A stretch of DNA of 64,000 nucleotides, taken from Luidia sarsii. Its lineage: Eukaryota; Echinodermata; Asteroidea; Paxillosida; Luidiidae. This document shows, piece after piece, positions 34,495 through 45,377 of this stretch. The stretch lies in the NCBI GenBank assembly GCA_949987565.1, contig OX465120.1:6338587-6402586 (forward strand), in the 5' to 3' direction. Below the pieces are notes generated by a model. The model was given only the letters and a program-made list of their open reading frames with translations. It was not told where the DNA came from and searched no databases. The position numbers and the translations under genes were made by a program. Within the stretch, counting starts at the first letter, position 1, and each line of letters starts with the position of its first letter.

Positions 34495-34533
34495 GCCTTT
34501 GAGAAAGGTCCTGCTAGGATCGAAACGTCAGGC
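34495..34533 (+). ncRNA. Hammerhead-like motif in PLE tail (U3/A8 core variant)
   Basis: The elements in order are stem I strand GCCT, core TTGAGAA, stem II GGTCCT-GCT-AGGATC, then GAAAC, GTC and stem I return AGGC. The canonical hammerhead core is CTGANGA. Here position 3 is U and position 8 is A, which could still pair. Helix III is only AC/GU with no loop, so it would need dimerisation. PLEs are known to carry hammerhead motifs; activity of this variant is untested. Confidence 0.55.
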
Positions 34534-34624
34534 CCACTAAATTTTAAAATTTACATTTTGGTAATTTTAGTCAGTAAGCAGTTTGCAACATGTTTGTATA
34601 TCACCTGAAGATCTTAAGAGGAAG

Positions 34625-35150
34625 TTAAAATACACCACAAATATGCACCAAATGACATCATCACTAGCATGAAAATGCATAATGCTCGTTTCCCGAATCG
34701 TGATCTTATATTTACCATCAACACCAAGCGACTATATACAATACCCCTGTGGGCCATCGCTTCAATCTCCCTAATCATTCCATTATTGACATGTCTGTAC
34801 AGGGCATAGTGGCCATTGGAAAGATACTGTCTGCCTCAGCAAGGAGAAACTGTGGATTAAGCGTCTCCGCACTATCCAGCATCATGCATCTTAAACGTCC
34901 AGGAAGGGAATGACTAATCCTCACCTCATTAATCTCTCTTGTCTTTCATCTTGTGCATGTCCCTCCTGTCCCTTTTGTTTTCCCTAATCTCCCTAATCTC
35001 CCTTGGTGAGCATCTGCGTCCCACTCCCTTCCCTTTTGTCCTTCCTCTGTAATGTATGTCAGGCCTTTCCTTCTCCTGACTGTGTGTGTATGTCCTTTGC
35101 CTTTGAGAAAGGTCCTGCTAAATGATCGAAACGTCATACCCTCTAAATTT
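34625..35150 (+). mobile_element. Second, truncated Penelope-like 3' end in tandem
   Basis: This is a degraded repeat of the preceding copy. TGTGGGCCATCGCTTCAATC (cf. PVGHRFNL), then ATCATTCCATTATTGACATG (NHSIIDMS) and AAGCGTCTCCGCACTATCCA (KRLRTIQ), followed by a pyrimidine-rich UTR and the tail GAGAAAGGTCCTGCTAAATG / ATCGAAACGTCA at 35,105-35,131. It lies head to tail with the previous copy, the usual PLE arrangement. Confidence 0.75.
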
Positions 35151-35319
35151 TGAGATAATATTTAATCGATAATTAATCAATTGTGTTGTATATTAATTTC
35201 AATAGGTTGTCTGGATCCTAAGGGTAGCTTACACCGTAGCTCCCTGATCCGTAGCACAAACACGATCAGACCCAGGGATCATCCCACAGGCGTGCCCATG
35301 CGGTAATATAATTATGCAA

Positions 35320-35450
35320 ACATGTTGCAAACTGCTTTATACTTACTAAAATTGTCAAAATGTAAACATCCAAAATTAAGAGGGCTTGACGTTTCGACCC
35401 TTTCTCAAACTCTTCGTTTGAGAAAGGTCCTGATAAAATCGAAATGTCAG
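35320..35450. repeat. Inverted pair of PLE tails
   Basis: The reverse tail (TTGCAAACTGCTTTATACTT, then GCTTGACGTTTCGACC, about 35,331-35,400) is followed directly by a forward tail (GTTTGAGAAAGGTCCTGATA, 35,414-35,450). The left arm has lost its stem II. Confidence 0.75.
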
Positions 35451-35589
35451 GACCCCTGATTCGTTTATAAAAAAAATCAGCACTTTACATTCGTAATTAT
35501 TCTGCCAATCAATTTAATGTATGGAGGAAAAGGGGATGTAAACATTTCAACTTGTTTCCCCGTATACAAACCTACATTTAAACCTACAT

Positions 35590-35720
35590 TTAATCATGGT
35601 AATAGCCTTTGTATTTCCATAATGGTCATTTTGTATTTCCATAATGGTCATAGCCTTTGTGTTTGCATAAGAGTCATAGCCTTTGTATTTACATAATGGT
35701 CATAGCCTTTGTAGTTGTCG
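35590..35720. repeat. Short tandem repeat (about 30-bp unit)
   Basis: CATAGCCTTTGTATTTACAT with AATGGT is repeated four to five times with variation. Confidence 0.65.
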
Positions 35721-36476
35721 AATTTCTCGCTGATTTTAAGGTATGCAGCTCTTGGGGTTCCTTTGTCCAACATAAAGTGATGGTGCTACCGAGGTTGACA
35801 TGGTGTCTAGTATTAGTATTATTGTAATAAAATGTGCATAGCATATATTTTAAGAGTTTTTGCCATTTGCCTCTCATGGCTCTTGAACCATACCATAATG
35901 TATTTGTATGGCTTATCAAGTGACAGCAATTTGTCGTCCTGTAAACTGATATCATCAGATGAAAAGAAAAAAAACATATCAATCGGTATTATTTAGACGT
36001 GCGATAATTGTAGGGGGCAGGATGTTCGTTTTGGTCATGACCAGCCATGTTGGTCTCCTGCTGCTGGTGTCTATCACCCTGTATTGCCGGTGTAAGTGGC
36101 TCGAATCTCTACGGTTCAGCACCGCCGCCTCCAAGTCATCATATCTTCATCAGACGTGTGACTAGATTCAGAATCATGACCTCCAGAAACACTCTCAGAA
36201 TCTATGCTCTCTTTGTTCCGGCTCCCAACTTTCGTGAGAATTGTCAAAATCTGAGGACGACAACCGCTTCGCTGTTTTTATCTCGTGCACGCGTGCTCAC
36301 GTAGTACGGTCTGAATCAAACGAGTGCAGGTACTAGACTATTCAGTCTAAAGAGTGACGTCACACAATCCAACGGATCGACTGGACGTGACGTTTGCTTT
36401 CGGAATCGCAACAATAGCCCGTTTAACAATTTGTTCTTCTTTTTTAAGGTTCAAAAAAGAAAAACATAGCGCCAGG

Positions 36477-36722
36477 AAGATCAGATCCCGCAAGGGCGAT
36501 CAGATCCCGATCAGGCGATCAGATCCCGATCAGGCGATCAGATCCCGTTCGGGCGATCAGATCCCGTTCGGGCGATCAGATCCCGCAGGGGCGATCAGAT
36601 TCCGATCTGGCGATTAGAACCTGCAAGGGCGATCAGATCCCGATCGGGCGATCAGATCCCGATCTTGCGATTAGAACCCACAAGGGCGATCAGATCCCGA
36701 TCGGGCGATCAGATCCCGACAG
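36477..36722. repeat. 19-bp GATC-rich tandem array, about 13 units
   Basis: The unit is GGCGATCAGATCCCGATCA with variants (CCCGTTCG, CCCGCAGG). GATC occurs two to three times per unit. Confidence 0.9.
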
Positions 36723-36724
36723 GT

Positions 36725-36795
36725 GAATTTTCTTTTCACGGCTAAAATTTAATTTTCACCCCATTTTTACGGTTTAGATGTTCATAGTGTCATAG
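36725..36795 (-). repeat. Terminal-repeat end of a CACTATGAACATCTAAACCG-type MITE
   Basis: ACGGTTTAGATGTTCATAGT matches the inverted ends of the element at 61,850-62,328. It is preceded by the same TTTTCACCCCATTTTTACGG style of sequence. Only one end is seen here; the 56-bp array follows directly. Confidence 0.6.
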
Positions 36796-37260
36796 TATTA
36801 GTATTACTAATACAACATACTAGTCCCTTCTTATTTTACTACTATTCGTAGTATTAGTATTACTAATACAACATACTAGTCCCTTCTCATTTTACTACTA
36901 TTCATAGTATTAGTATTACTGATACAACATACTAGTCCCTTCTTATTTTACTACTATTCGTAGTATTAGTATTACTAATACAACATACTAGTCCCTTCTC
37001 ATTTTACTACTATTCATAGTATTAGTATTACTAATACAACATACTAGTCCCTTCTCATTTTACTACTATTCATAGTATTAGTATTACTAATACAACATAC
37101 TAGTCCCTTCTCATTTTACTACTATTCATAGTATTAGTATTACTAATACAACATACTAGTCCCTTCTCATTTTACTACTATTCATAGTATTAGTATTACT
37201 AATACAACATACTAGTCCCTTCTCATTTTACTACTATTCATAGTATTAGTATTACTAATG
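36787..37260. repeat. 56-bp tandem repeat, about 8 copies
   Basis: Each unit contains TAGTATTAGTATTACTAATA, CAACATACTAGTCCCTTCTC and ATTTTACTACTATTCA. TAGTCCC positions 36,821 and 36,877 give the period. The AGTATTAGTATTACTAATAC part is near-palindromic. Confidence 0.92.
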
Positions 37261-37959
37261 CAATTATAGGGCTACAGGGCCCTTCTCAATCACTAATAGT
37301 ACTATCGGTACTGGTTACCGGTACTTTAGTATTATACAGTGTACAATACTGTTAAATAATCATATCATGTGTTGTAGGACATTGATCAACGTTTATAATA
37401 GATACACATTCAACTGGAATTTCAGCTGAATGGTTCCTCCGAAAATCCGGAGCAAAACTAAAGAGTACGTTAAACGGTTAGTAAGAGTAGTAGAACAAGC
37501 CGTGAGTTGGCACAATGAAGTCACGAGAGGGCGCAATAGAAATCGGTGCTGTATTTTCTTTTAATGAACCCTGCGCGAGCCAGGCCTGCCACCTTTTGGT
37601 GACAAAGATCATGTGATTTGATCACCTGACCTGGTAGTGAAACCTAACTGGCCCATACTCCAGGATCTCCTAAGATGGGTCTGGCCACTATTTTCAGAGG
37701 GGGAACACCCTCTGGACCCCTTTGAATGTGTTGCTATTGGGGGTAAAATCCACGCCCCTATGTTTGTGTACAAATTCTGCTCCCATATGTTTGTTCGCCA
37801 TTTTACAGTACTGTAAAATACTGTATACCCTTGAGAAAATTGAATCAGTCCATTGCTGTGTTCTGGCACAGCTGGTCTGCTTCCAAGGCTATATATTAGT
37901 GAGGGTATGTGTATGATATTGTGGGCAGGGTGCAGGAAGGTTGTCTACTCCAGGGTGTG

Positions 37960-38195
37960 TACAAAATATAGCATGCCATGATATCAAATAAAATGAAAAT
38001 ATATAATGCCAAAGTATACAATGCCGTGATATAAAATAAAATGAAAATATATAATGCCAAAGAATATAATGCCATGATATATATTTTCATTTTAAAAATG
38101 AAAATATATAATGCCAAAGTATATAATGCCATGATATAAAATAAAATGAAAATATATAGGGCCTAATGCCAAAATATATAATGCAATGATATTTT
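37960..38195. repeat. AT-rich tandem repeat (about 50 bp) with an internal inversion
   Basis: ATAAAATGAAAATATATAAT and GCCAAAGTATATAATGCC recur about four times. At 38,078-38,105 one unit is inverted (ATATATTTTCATTTTAAAAA), making a small palindrome. Confidence 0.75.
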
Positions 38196-38216
38196 TCAGA
38201 GCAAATTCAGGAAGTT

Positions 38217-39030
38217 TTGGATGACATGCGATCACGTGACCAATTGAGTAAAAAAGCTCATAGATTTCTAACACCGATCAATTGTAGAACTGCTAGATTC
38301 TACCTTCTCCCGAAAATTCAAAAGACCAACAACCCAGGCAGACCCATCATCTCTGGCAATGGTTCACCTACGGAACACATCTCTCTTTTCATTGACTCTT
38401 TTCTCAGACCCTTGGTTCCCCCAAATCCCCTCATACGTCCATGACACTCCCGACTATCTGCGAAAGTTGGAAAGTGTTAAGGATCATATTCCGACCACTG
38501 CCATAATTGGTACCATTGACGTTTCCTCTCTATACACTAACATCCCCCCAGGAAGAAGGCATTCAAGCTTGATCCTCGGCCCTGGCCAAAGGAAAACAGT
38601 CTTCCCCCTCCCACCCCCATCTCTGACATAACCACCCTCATTAGGCTAGTGCTGGCCATACAAGAACAATTTCTCCTTTCTTGGCAAGCACTATCTTCAA
38701 GTGCATGGCACTGCCATGGGCACGCGCATGGCTCCTTCCTTTACTTGCCTCTTCATGGGTGACCTTGAGGAACGCATGCACAGTGAGGCTCCATGCCCTC
38801 GCTGGATTTGGTGGAGATACATAGATGACGTTTTCTTCATTTGGACTAGGGACGGTAGCAGCTTGAATTACTTCTTTGACCACATCAATTCCTTCCACAG
38901 GACTATCAAATTCACATGGGAGCAGTCTCTTCAGCAGACCCACTTTCTTGATGTCACCGTCCGGAAAGACCTCAATACACTTACTACTGACTTGTATTCT
39001 AAACCCACCGCAGCCCAATATCTCTAAGCC
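38217..39030 (+). pseudogene. PLE reverse transcriptase
   Basis: In three frames it reads ARFYLLPKIQKTNNPGRPII, NGSPTEHISLFIDSFLRPLV, TAIIGTIDVSSLYTNIP (motif A), VHGTAMGTRMAPSFTCLFMG (motif B region), WWRYIDDVFFIWTRD (motif C, YIDD) and THFLDVTVRKDLNTLTTDLY, KPT. Both catalytic aspartates of YIDD and the motif A aspartate are present. Frameshifts near 38,410, 38,550-38,700 and a stop near 39,027 prevent translation as one protein. Confidence 0.88.
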
Positions 39031-39834
39031 CAACATCTCCATGCCTCCAGTTGTCACCCTCAGATTCAGGCGCATATGTTCCAATGAGTTTGACTTTCGC
39101 CGTCATACACGTGTATTGGCCAGCAACTTGGTTGCTAGAGGCTATAGTTCTCGCCAAGTGAAGAACTCCATTGCTAAAGTCTATTCCATTCCCAGAAGTT
39201 CGGCACTCAAACAAAAGCCACCTGGTCCCATGGACAATCCCAAGGTTCCCTTAGTTACTTCCTACCACCGTTTTCTTCCTCCTCTCAGGAAGATAACTAA
39301 GGAAAACCACCATATTCTCCACACTTTGGCTTTCAGGCGCCCCTGTAACCTGCGTGACTTAATTGTCCGAGCAGAGGTTCCCCCTTTGGACACTTCACCT
39401 CCCACTAAATTTTGTACATTTAAGTGTACCTTTAAGTGCATTGTTTGCAAGACACATGTCAAGGAAATAGACTCTTTCAATGGGCATTCTTCTGGAACTA
39501 CCCGCACAAGCTATGTCTCATCACGTGCACTACCTCAAACATCATATGCCTCACCTCTTGTAGAGTTTGTAATGTTCAGTATGTTGGTGAGACCAAAAAC
39601 TCTCTCAAAAAACGTATCTATGGCCATAGGTCGACTATCAAAACCGTTAAAATGGACACCCCTATTGGGTCTCTCGTCAATCTCCCTGATCATTCGATAT
39701 CAGATATGAGTGTACTGGGCATAGAATCCCTTGGTCACCAAAGTAATGCTGTCCGTCTTAGCAGTGAGAAAATTTGGATGAAGCGACTTCGGACTATTCA
39801 ACCACATGGTCTCAACATCCAGGAGGGTAATGAC
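39030..39834 (+). pseudogene. PLE linker and GIY-YIG endonuclease
   Basis: The linker has SSALKQKPPGPMDNPKVPLV and RPCNLRDLIVRAEVPPL, then the Cys-containing FKCIVCK. After a shift to another frame come ICLTSCRVCNVQYVGETKNS (the VQYVGET strand with the GIY-YIG core tyrosine), LKKRIYGHRS (catalytic-arginine helix), then FNLPDHSI-like NLPDHSISDMSVLGIESLGH and KIWMKRLRTIQPHGLNIQEG, stop. The nuclease would nick target DNA for integration. Frameshifts at about 39,070 and 39,540. Confidence 0.87.
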
Positions 39835-40056
39835 TAACACCATGCTGCTTTCTGATAATCCTTCTTTTGTGTTCACTCCTCTATTTCTCTCTTTTATCTT
39901 TCCCCCTCCTCTCACTAATCCCTACCCCACTCCTTGGCCTTCCCTTGGATCTCACCCTACCAGCTTTCCTCTTTGTCCTTTATTTCTCATCCGTGTCCTA
40001 TTCACTCTCTTCCCTCTCCATTCATGTACATGTATCTGTTTTGTCCTTGTCACTCT

Positions 40057-40095
40057 GCATTTGAAAAAGGTCCTGCTAGGATCGAAACGTCAGGC
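40057..40095 (+). ncRNA. Hammerhead-like motif at PLE 3' end, core TTGAAAA
   Basis: This has the same architecture as 34,495-34,533, with stem II GGTCCT-GCT-AGGATC and GAAACGTCAGGC, but core position 7 is A and the stem I strand is GCAT. It is the natural end of the adjacent PLE ORF, which ties the motif to this family. Confidence 0.5.
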
Positions 40096-40119
40096 CCACT
40101 CAATTCTGAGCCATGATAT

Positions 40120-41255
40120 AACACTGATAATTATACATTGGTAACAATGTGCTCTGCCTGCGCGAACCAGGTAGTTTGGAGTTCATTGACCTTTGTTCAC
40201 GCTCCATCACCTCGAGGGATACAAACTTGACGACATAGAACTAGCTGATGAGCTGGTCAAGCTACAGTGATCTTTCAAGTTAACGAGTTTAAAGTTGCAA
40301 ACAAATCATTTATTGAATCGTATGCCTTTATGAGAATAATTCCAAACAGCATGCCATAATTAAGCTACGCAAAGCATAGGATTATAGTTAGGTAGGAACC
40401 TTATGGTATACTTCGTGAGGTTGGTAGGTCGTTGTTTGGTTTGCTTTTAAGACACAAGAAAAATAGTTCCCTTAATCAAATACTCATTAAGTTCAAGTCG
40501 TATTTATCAACCCATGGTGGAGTATACCCGATGTTGTGGTTTATGCCTACACTCTTGCAATGCATTTTCATATTTTATCTGCCTTGGGGTTTTGCAAGTG
40601 TTGAACTGTGATACTGTTTTGACAGCCTATACCGCTGGGTTATACATGCTGGTATCGAATACATGTTTGTAGTGCTGTTTACATTGCACGAATTGTGGGG
40701 TTTCTACTGCACATAACTCCTACATCCTAGATACACGAGATTACACACGAACTCTCAAAGAGACCTACATGTAAGTCGAGTGTTCAGGCATGGTTGGTTC
40801 AGTCTACCCGCATAACGCGGCCAAAACGGAAACCGAGTCATCCACGTTATTCGGCCGCACAAAAAGCAAACAGTAATTATGGAGACATGCAAAAGAAAGA
40901 GGAAAAAAAATACAGTTACTATCAACGACAGAGAACTTGACAAAATAGCCCCAAAGCCTGCTGGTATAATTAAAAAACAGAAATGAAAAAAATCGAGACG
41001 AAATTAATATGATTACATTCAAACAAACAAAAAATGGAAAAATAAACTGAAGCGGGCAATACGACTTGATGCAATAGCCCTAAAGCTTGCTGATACAATC
41101 ACAGACGATTTCACAGCAACGGAAACCTGACAGGGACATGTCAAAACCATTTTGTGATATAGTAGCGAAGTAAAGGTCTCAGACGGACTAACAGACAGAC
41201 AGACAGACAAAGAATCAGAGAGATAAACAAATCACATTCGGCCAATGGAACTGGT
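40120..41255. other. Non-coding, nothing recognised
   Basis: Only short frames without conserved motifs are present. Confidence 0.4.
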
Positions 41256-41261
41256 TCTCTT

Positions 41262-41295
41262 CAATTCGTTCGTTCGTTCGTTCGTTCGTTTATTC
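41262..41295. repeat. (CGTT)n microsatellite
   Basis: TTCGTTCGTTCGTTCGTTCG precedes TTTATTCATCAC and may be the simple tail of a minus-strand retroposon. Confidence 0.85.
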
Positions 41296-41469
41296 ATCAC
41301 ATGGAAGGACAAAGTAACCCGCATGGAGGTGCCGGAACGGGCCAACATGCCCCCAGTTGAAGTGATCCTGCTACGATCCCAACTGTAGTGGGCCGGGCTC
41401 ATCGCCTAGCTCCCACGCGCCCGCTCATCATCACCACCATGGGTGACTTTGGTACTTGGCAACGCCATT

Positions 41470-42065
41470 AAACTAACGCCCAAACAACGCCTAGTGTGAG
41501 TGCAAGCAGACGCAAGACCAGGAGTGATGTATGCTGACGTATGAGTGGCGATAACACACTAGTAATAGAGAGGCAGTCCAGGGCAGTTTGATCAAACGAA
41601 CGAGGTACCAACATATGAGCATGTATATAACCTATCCTATACGTGGATATGGACGTCTATCGGGGCACCCCTGCTGCGTCTACCCACTAGGGACCTCCAA
41701 AAGGCCCCCAAAACACCTCTAATCGAAATAACTAGGTACCACTTGAAACAACTTCATATGAACAGGTATATATACACAAAGTACCGAATGGCCCCTGCCA
41801 GACAGATTGTATGCTGCAAAGGGTCCGCCAGACGTTCCCAGGGGTCCCAAAATCACCTCTGATCAAACGAACTAGGTACCACTTGAAACCAATTTCAAAA
41901 GAAGAGGTACATCACCCATCAGAGTACAGAATGGCCCATGCAAGACAGATTGTCTGCTGCAAAAGGCCCGCCAGACACGCCCCAAATATGACCCCTAGTA
42001 CGTGTGAGAGCAAGCAGACGCACGACCTGGAGCGACGTATGCTGACGTATGAGCGGCGATTAGGG
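41470..42065. repeat. Imperfect direct repeats (two overlapping pairs)
   Basis: AAGCAGACGCAAGACCAGGA with TGATGTATGCTGACGTATGA (41,500) recurs at 42,012-42,060. TACCGAATGGCCCCTGCCAG with ACAGATTGTATGCTGCAAAG (about 41,780) recurs at about 41,925-41,965. There is no gene; this is a diverged internal duplication. Confidence 0.7.
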
Positions 42066-43280
42066 TGCTGTTTAGCTGCTGCCATCAACCCACATTTTGT
42101 TTCCTCATTTTTTTTAAACTGATTTCACTTGTTTTTAGCCTATGTACTAGTGTCACTGAACGTTTTATCCGGCAGCTTCCTCAATGTGAGTATCAACCTT
42201 GATTACAAACCACCAGAACCAAGATAGGATGACTAGAAGACTGGAACTGAGTAAACGAAGTCAGTTTTGATCAGCCTGTTATCATCTAATCATATCGTCA
42301 TGCTGAATGGATACAGTAGAACCTGTATTTCCGACACCCTTCACGCCCACTCAGTACATGATACAGAGGATATACCGGTAACTACACAGAAGTCAGGCAC
42401 TGCTTTGAAGTTCTCGAGATACTCTACTGACGACACTGAGAACAGCAAAACATGCCAATCTGAGATCGAACGAGAAGGATCGTCAAGCAGTACGTGAGTC
42501 TGGAATCAACAAACATTTGTATAGAGGGCGCCGAGCCGGAACTCATATTCAACGGCAGATACCTGTTTTACAGCGTCAAAATACACATACATGTATTAAA
42601 CCAGTGACCAGCAACCAACCAACAGGAATGTCACATGACCTCATCAAAATCAAAGTTGTCCTCACTGCCCCCCAAATAGTCTGTGAGCTGTTTGCCATCA
42701 ATATTCATGTGTAATGCCAGATCACTAAACAATACAATCAGATGAGTTGCACTATACCGTTTCGGATGGCATATTTGACATAGCCGCAATAACAGAAACA
42801 TGGTTCACACAAGATTTGCCTGCAGAGTTGGTGTCAATCCCGGTTTACCTGGACATACTCTGGTTCTGGGCTATGGAGAGCACTTAATTTACGTTACATG
42901 CTTACAATACACAGCGCGTGAAAAGCACGTATGTCCGTGGAACAATATTATCTGCCGAATGCTCATGTGTGTGCGTGGGGGTGTGTGTGTGTATGTGTGT
43001 GGAGAGAGAGAGTTGAAGGGGTCAAAGGTCAGGGTTGCACACTAGAGAAAACAAGTCTGTCGGCAGAACAGAATACTACACTCATGTTAAAATTTATGAC
43101 AGGATTCACAGCGGCACAAGGTTCATCTGCTAAGTGACAGTCTGCTACGTGAAAAATAATTGCTTGATGCTTTCTCTTGAGTTTCTTTTTTCTATAGTCG
43201 ACCTATTACATTAATATCTCTATTATGCTACAGTGTAGTTGAATCTCTTTAATGCTCCCAAATATAAAATGCTTTACAAA
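42066..43280. other. Non-coding, short GT-rich run at about 42,965-43,005
   Basis: No conserved frame was seen. Confidence 0.4.
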
Positions 43281-43282
43281 AA

Positions 43283-43435
43283 TGTTGCAAACTGCTTATT
43301 GACTAAAATTACGAAAATGCTAATCATAAAACTTAGTGGGCCTGACGTTTCAATTCTAGCAGGACCTTTCTCAAAGGCAGGACATTTTGAGAAAGGTCCT
43401 GCTAGGATCGAAACGTCAGGCCCACTAAATTGTAT
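43283..43435. repeat. Tail-to-tail PLE terminal repeats forming a long palindrome
   Basis: The reverse tail (TTGCAAACTGCTTATTGACT through TTTCTCAAA, 43,285-43,374) is followed after an 11-bp spacer by the forward tail (TTTGAGAAAGGTCCTGCTAG, then GATCGAAACGTCAGGCCCAC). The arms match over about 44 bp with two to three differences. The forward arm holds the U3/A8 hammerhead-like core. Confidence 0.9.
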
Positions 43436-43880
43436 GGCTCTCAAATATAGTTTGAATCAGCCTCTGCCTCTTTCAACAAACCAGGACCCAGTTTCAAAGG
43501 GCTAGAGATTCTAAGCATGAAAGCCTACTAAGCATACCAATTTCTCTTTGGTTAAATTCAGAATATATATCCTGCTATTCATCTCAACCATGCAAACCTT
43601 CAAATCTCATTTCAATTGAGATTGCAAACAGTAGCACGCAAGATGCTTCTTTGTGTCCAAATGTTTTAATTTGTTTTCTGTTGCTATGCATGGTGGTCTT
43701 CCTCGGATTTATAAACGAAGTCTTCGACAATAATGTAAATCATCACACAACATTATCAACTTTACCTCAGATAATTATAACATCATGTTTTGCGTTGAGG
43801 AGAAAGTAATTCACTGAGGTTTTGCCCTTACTCGACGTGATAAACACTGAGTGCTTTGCCCGGTGCCTGATAAAAAATAT
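43436..43880. other. Non-coding, nothing recognised
   Basis: No supported feature was found. Confidence 0.4.
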
Positions 43881-43883
43881 TTC

Positions 43884-43952
43884 AGGCAGCTCGGGCGGGA
43901 TTCGAGCCCGCGACTCCCGACTTCAAGTACGAACGTCTTATCCAACTTTGCC
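43884..43952 (-). repeat. tRNA-like sequence, probably SINE-derived
   Basis: On the minus strand, TGGATAAGACGTTCGTACTT, GAAGTCGGGAGTCGCGGG and CTCGAATCCCGCCCGAGCTG form a T-arm (CGGG/CCCG around CTCGAAT) and a tRNA-like A-box half. The 5' acceptor strand is not complementary to the 3' end, so it is not a functional tRNA. It is probably the head of a tRNA-derived SINE or an old tRNA relic. Confidence 0.5.
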
Positions 43953-43959
43953 TTGTTTT

Positions 43960-44550
43960 TATTGAAGTCAGCAAACAATAAAAAAGAAAAGCATAATGAA
44001 TACATAACTGATGAATAGTGCTATTGGTTACCAAAGTTAATTTGGGGAAAATGTTGTTTCTAGTTTGTTTCACAGTTTGTTTTCAACAAATATCCCTTTA
44101 AGGGCTCCGTACGCATCAGCTACAGCATTACCGGTACCCCTATCAAAAAGTGTTCTCGCCCAGTCACCACGCGCTTTTATTGGCCAAAGACACTCTACTA
44201 CAAAGTGCATGTACGGTGTTCCCTACTTTAACGCTATCTGTTATTTAAGAGGAGTCATATAGCAGACTTGCCGCCGTCCACTGCTGCACGCTATTGTAAA
44301 CTTATCTCCCGTTTGTGAATTTTGCAAGATACTAAATGGGCATTCAGAGCGAATCACGTAAGTTATCCTCAATCCTTCTTTCAGTTTCAGGTCCATTGGT
44401 GTTTAAGGTTGCAAGCGCTTTCATTTTACCAGATGAAGCTAGGGAGATTCTATTCATCTTTCTTACGATTTTCCAAACGGCAGAACGTTGGGATCCTTGC
44501 ATATCATTATCAGAGGCATAATATAAAAAAAGTGTTCTGCTTTTGACAAA
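43960..44550. other. Non-coding, nothing recognised
   Basis: No supported feature was found. Confidence 0.4.
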
Positions 44551-44554
44551 ACGT

Positions 44555-45377
44555 CCTTCAAGGATCGAAACTTCAGACCCTCTAAATTATTTGGCACTTT
44601 GGCAGTTTGCAACATTTTCGACTTTATTGTACTATTTTTATAATTTTTTTTGCATGTCGTTCAGGGCTACTGTTTCTTTCTTGTTTGAGGTGTAAGATGA
44701 ATATCGCAATTGAGATGCATATACCCCACAGACTAAGGGTGCAGAATAGTAAATAGAGCTCCCATTAAACACTGAACAAAAACACCCACTTTCAAAGCCA
44801 ATTATCCCATGCCCAAATGTCTCTCAGTTCTTGTAGCTATACTTAAAACTATAGTTTGGAGCTTCATCTCTTAGATTCTTTTCAATTTTAGTGCTCTTAG
44901 CCGATCAGATTTTTTTGCTAATTACCCGCAGAAAAAAACACCCCCAAAATGTGTAGCCGTCCAAGCCGAATTTCTGCAAGGATTTTGGGATGAACCCCTC
45001 CCCTTCCACAGCCAAATAGGGTCACATTTAAAGCCAGATATTGTCCAAATTACATACCAAATAGAAGAGTGAACCCCCAGGTTGTCTTAAGCTTCACTTG
45101 TTCTACAATGTATCAGTTACTTAACCTCCAAAGACCCCTTATTAAAAAAAAGTTGTGGGTACACACTTTATGATAATCAGCTAGGCGGAGCCATATCTTG
45201 GATGGATTTTGTGTGCTGCTAATTAAGGCCGTTTTCGAAATGAAGGCTGAGGCTCGGGCTCAGGCTTCTTCTCCGTCTGACAAAACCTGACAATCCAGGT
45301 CGTGGTTTGTTTCCGAAAGTTTGTTGGCTTGATGGGTACAGAGTATTCACCAAGAAACTGGGGCCAAACGCTTGTTT
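44555..45377. repeat. Segmental duplication, copy 1 (about 820 bp)
   Basis: Collinear with 47,609-48,429 at very high identity (offset 3,052-3,054). It starts with a PLE-tail-like CTTCAAGGATCGAAACTTCA and ends inside the MITE at 45,227-45,462. Confidence 0.92.

Larger units (their letters stand above)
33963..34545 (+). mobile_element. Penelope-like element 3' end (GIY-YIG C-terminus, UTR, tail) with inverted 5' junction
   Basis: The coding end is KMDTPVGYHFNHFNLPDHSI, SDMSVLSIESLGHRSNAVRL, then KMWMKRLRTIQLHGLNIQEG and a stop (34,221). It is the C-terminal part of the GIY-YIG nuclease domain, without its catalytic Tyr and Arg, which are upstream and missing. A pyrimidine-rich 3' UTR with about 65-bp tandem units (CTAATCCCTACCC) follows, then the tail GAGAAAGGTCCTGCTAGGAT and CGAAACGTCAGGCC at 34,501-34,533. 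The 5' end is an inverted duplication of the first 42 bp. Confidence 0.85.
38205..40110 (+). mobile_element. Penelope-like element, near full ORF, frameshifted, with 3' tail
   Basis: This is the most complete PLE copy in the window. It contains the RT (38,217-39,030), a linker, a GIY-YIG nuclease (39,550-39,834), a pyrimidine-rich 3' UTR and the tail motif at 40,057-40,095. PLEs are retroelements whose RT is related to telomerase. The 5' N-terminal part of the RT ORF is missing or replaced by AT-rich repeat. Confidence 0.88.

Noticed and set aside
36100..36170. CTGATGAAGATATGATG on the minus strand as another hammerhead core
   Set aside because: No GAAA box or closing stems follow at the needed distance.
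43884..43952. Functional tRNA gene
   Set aside because: The acceptor strands do not pair and the 5' half is degenerate. It is treated as a SINE-like relic.
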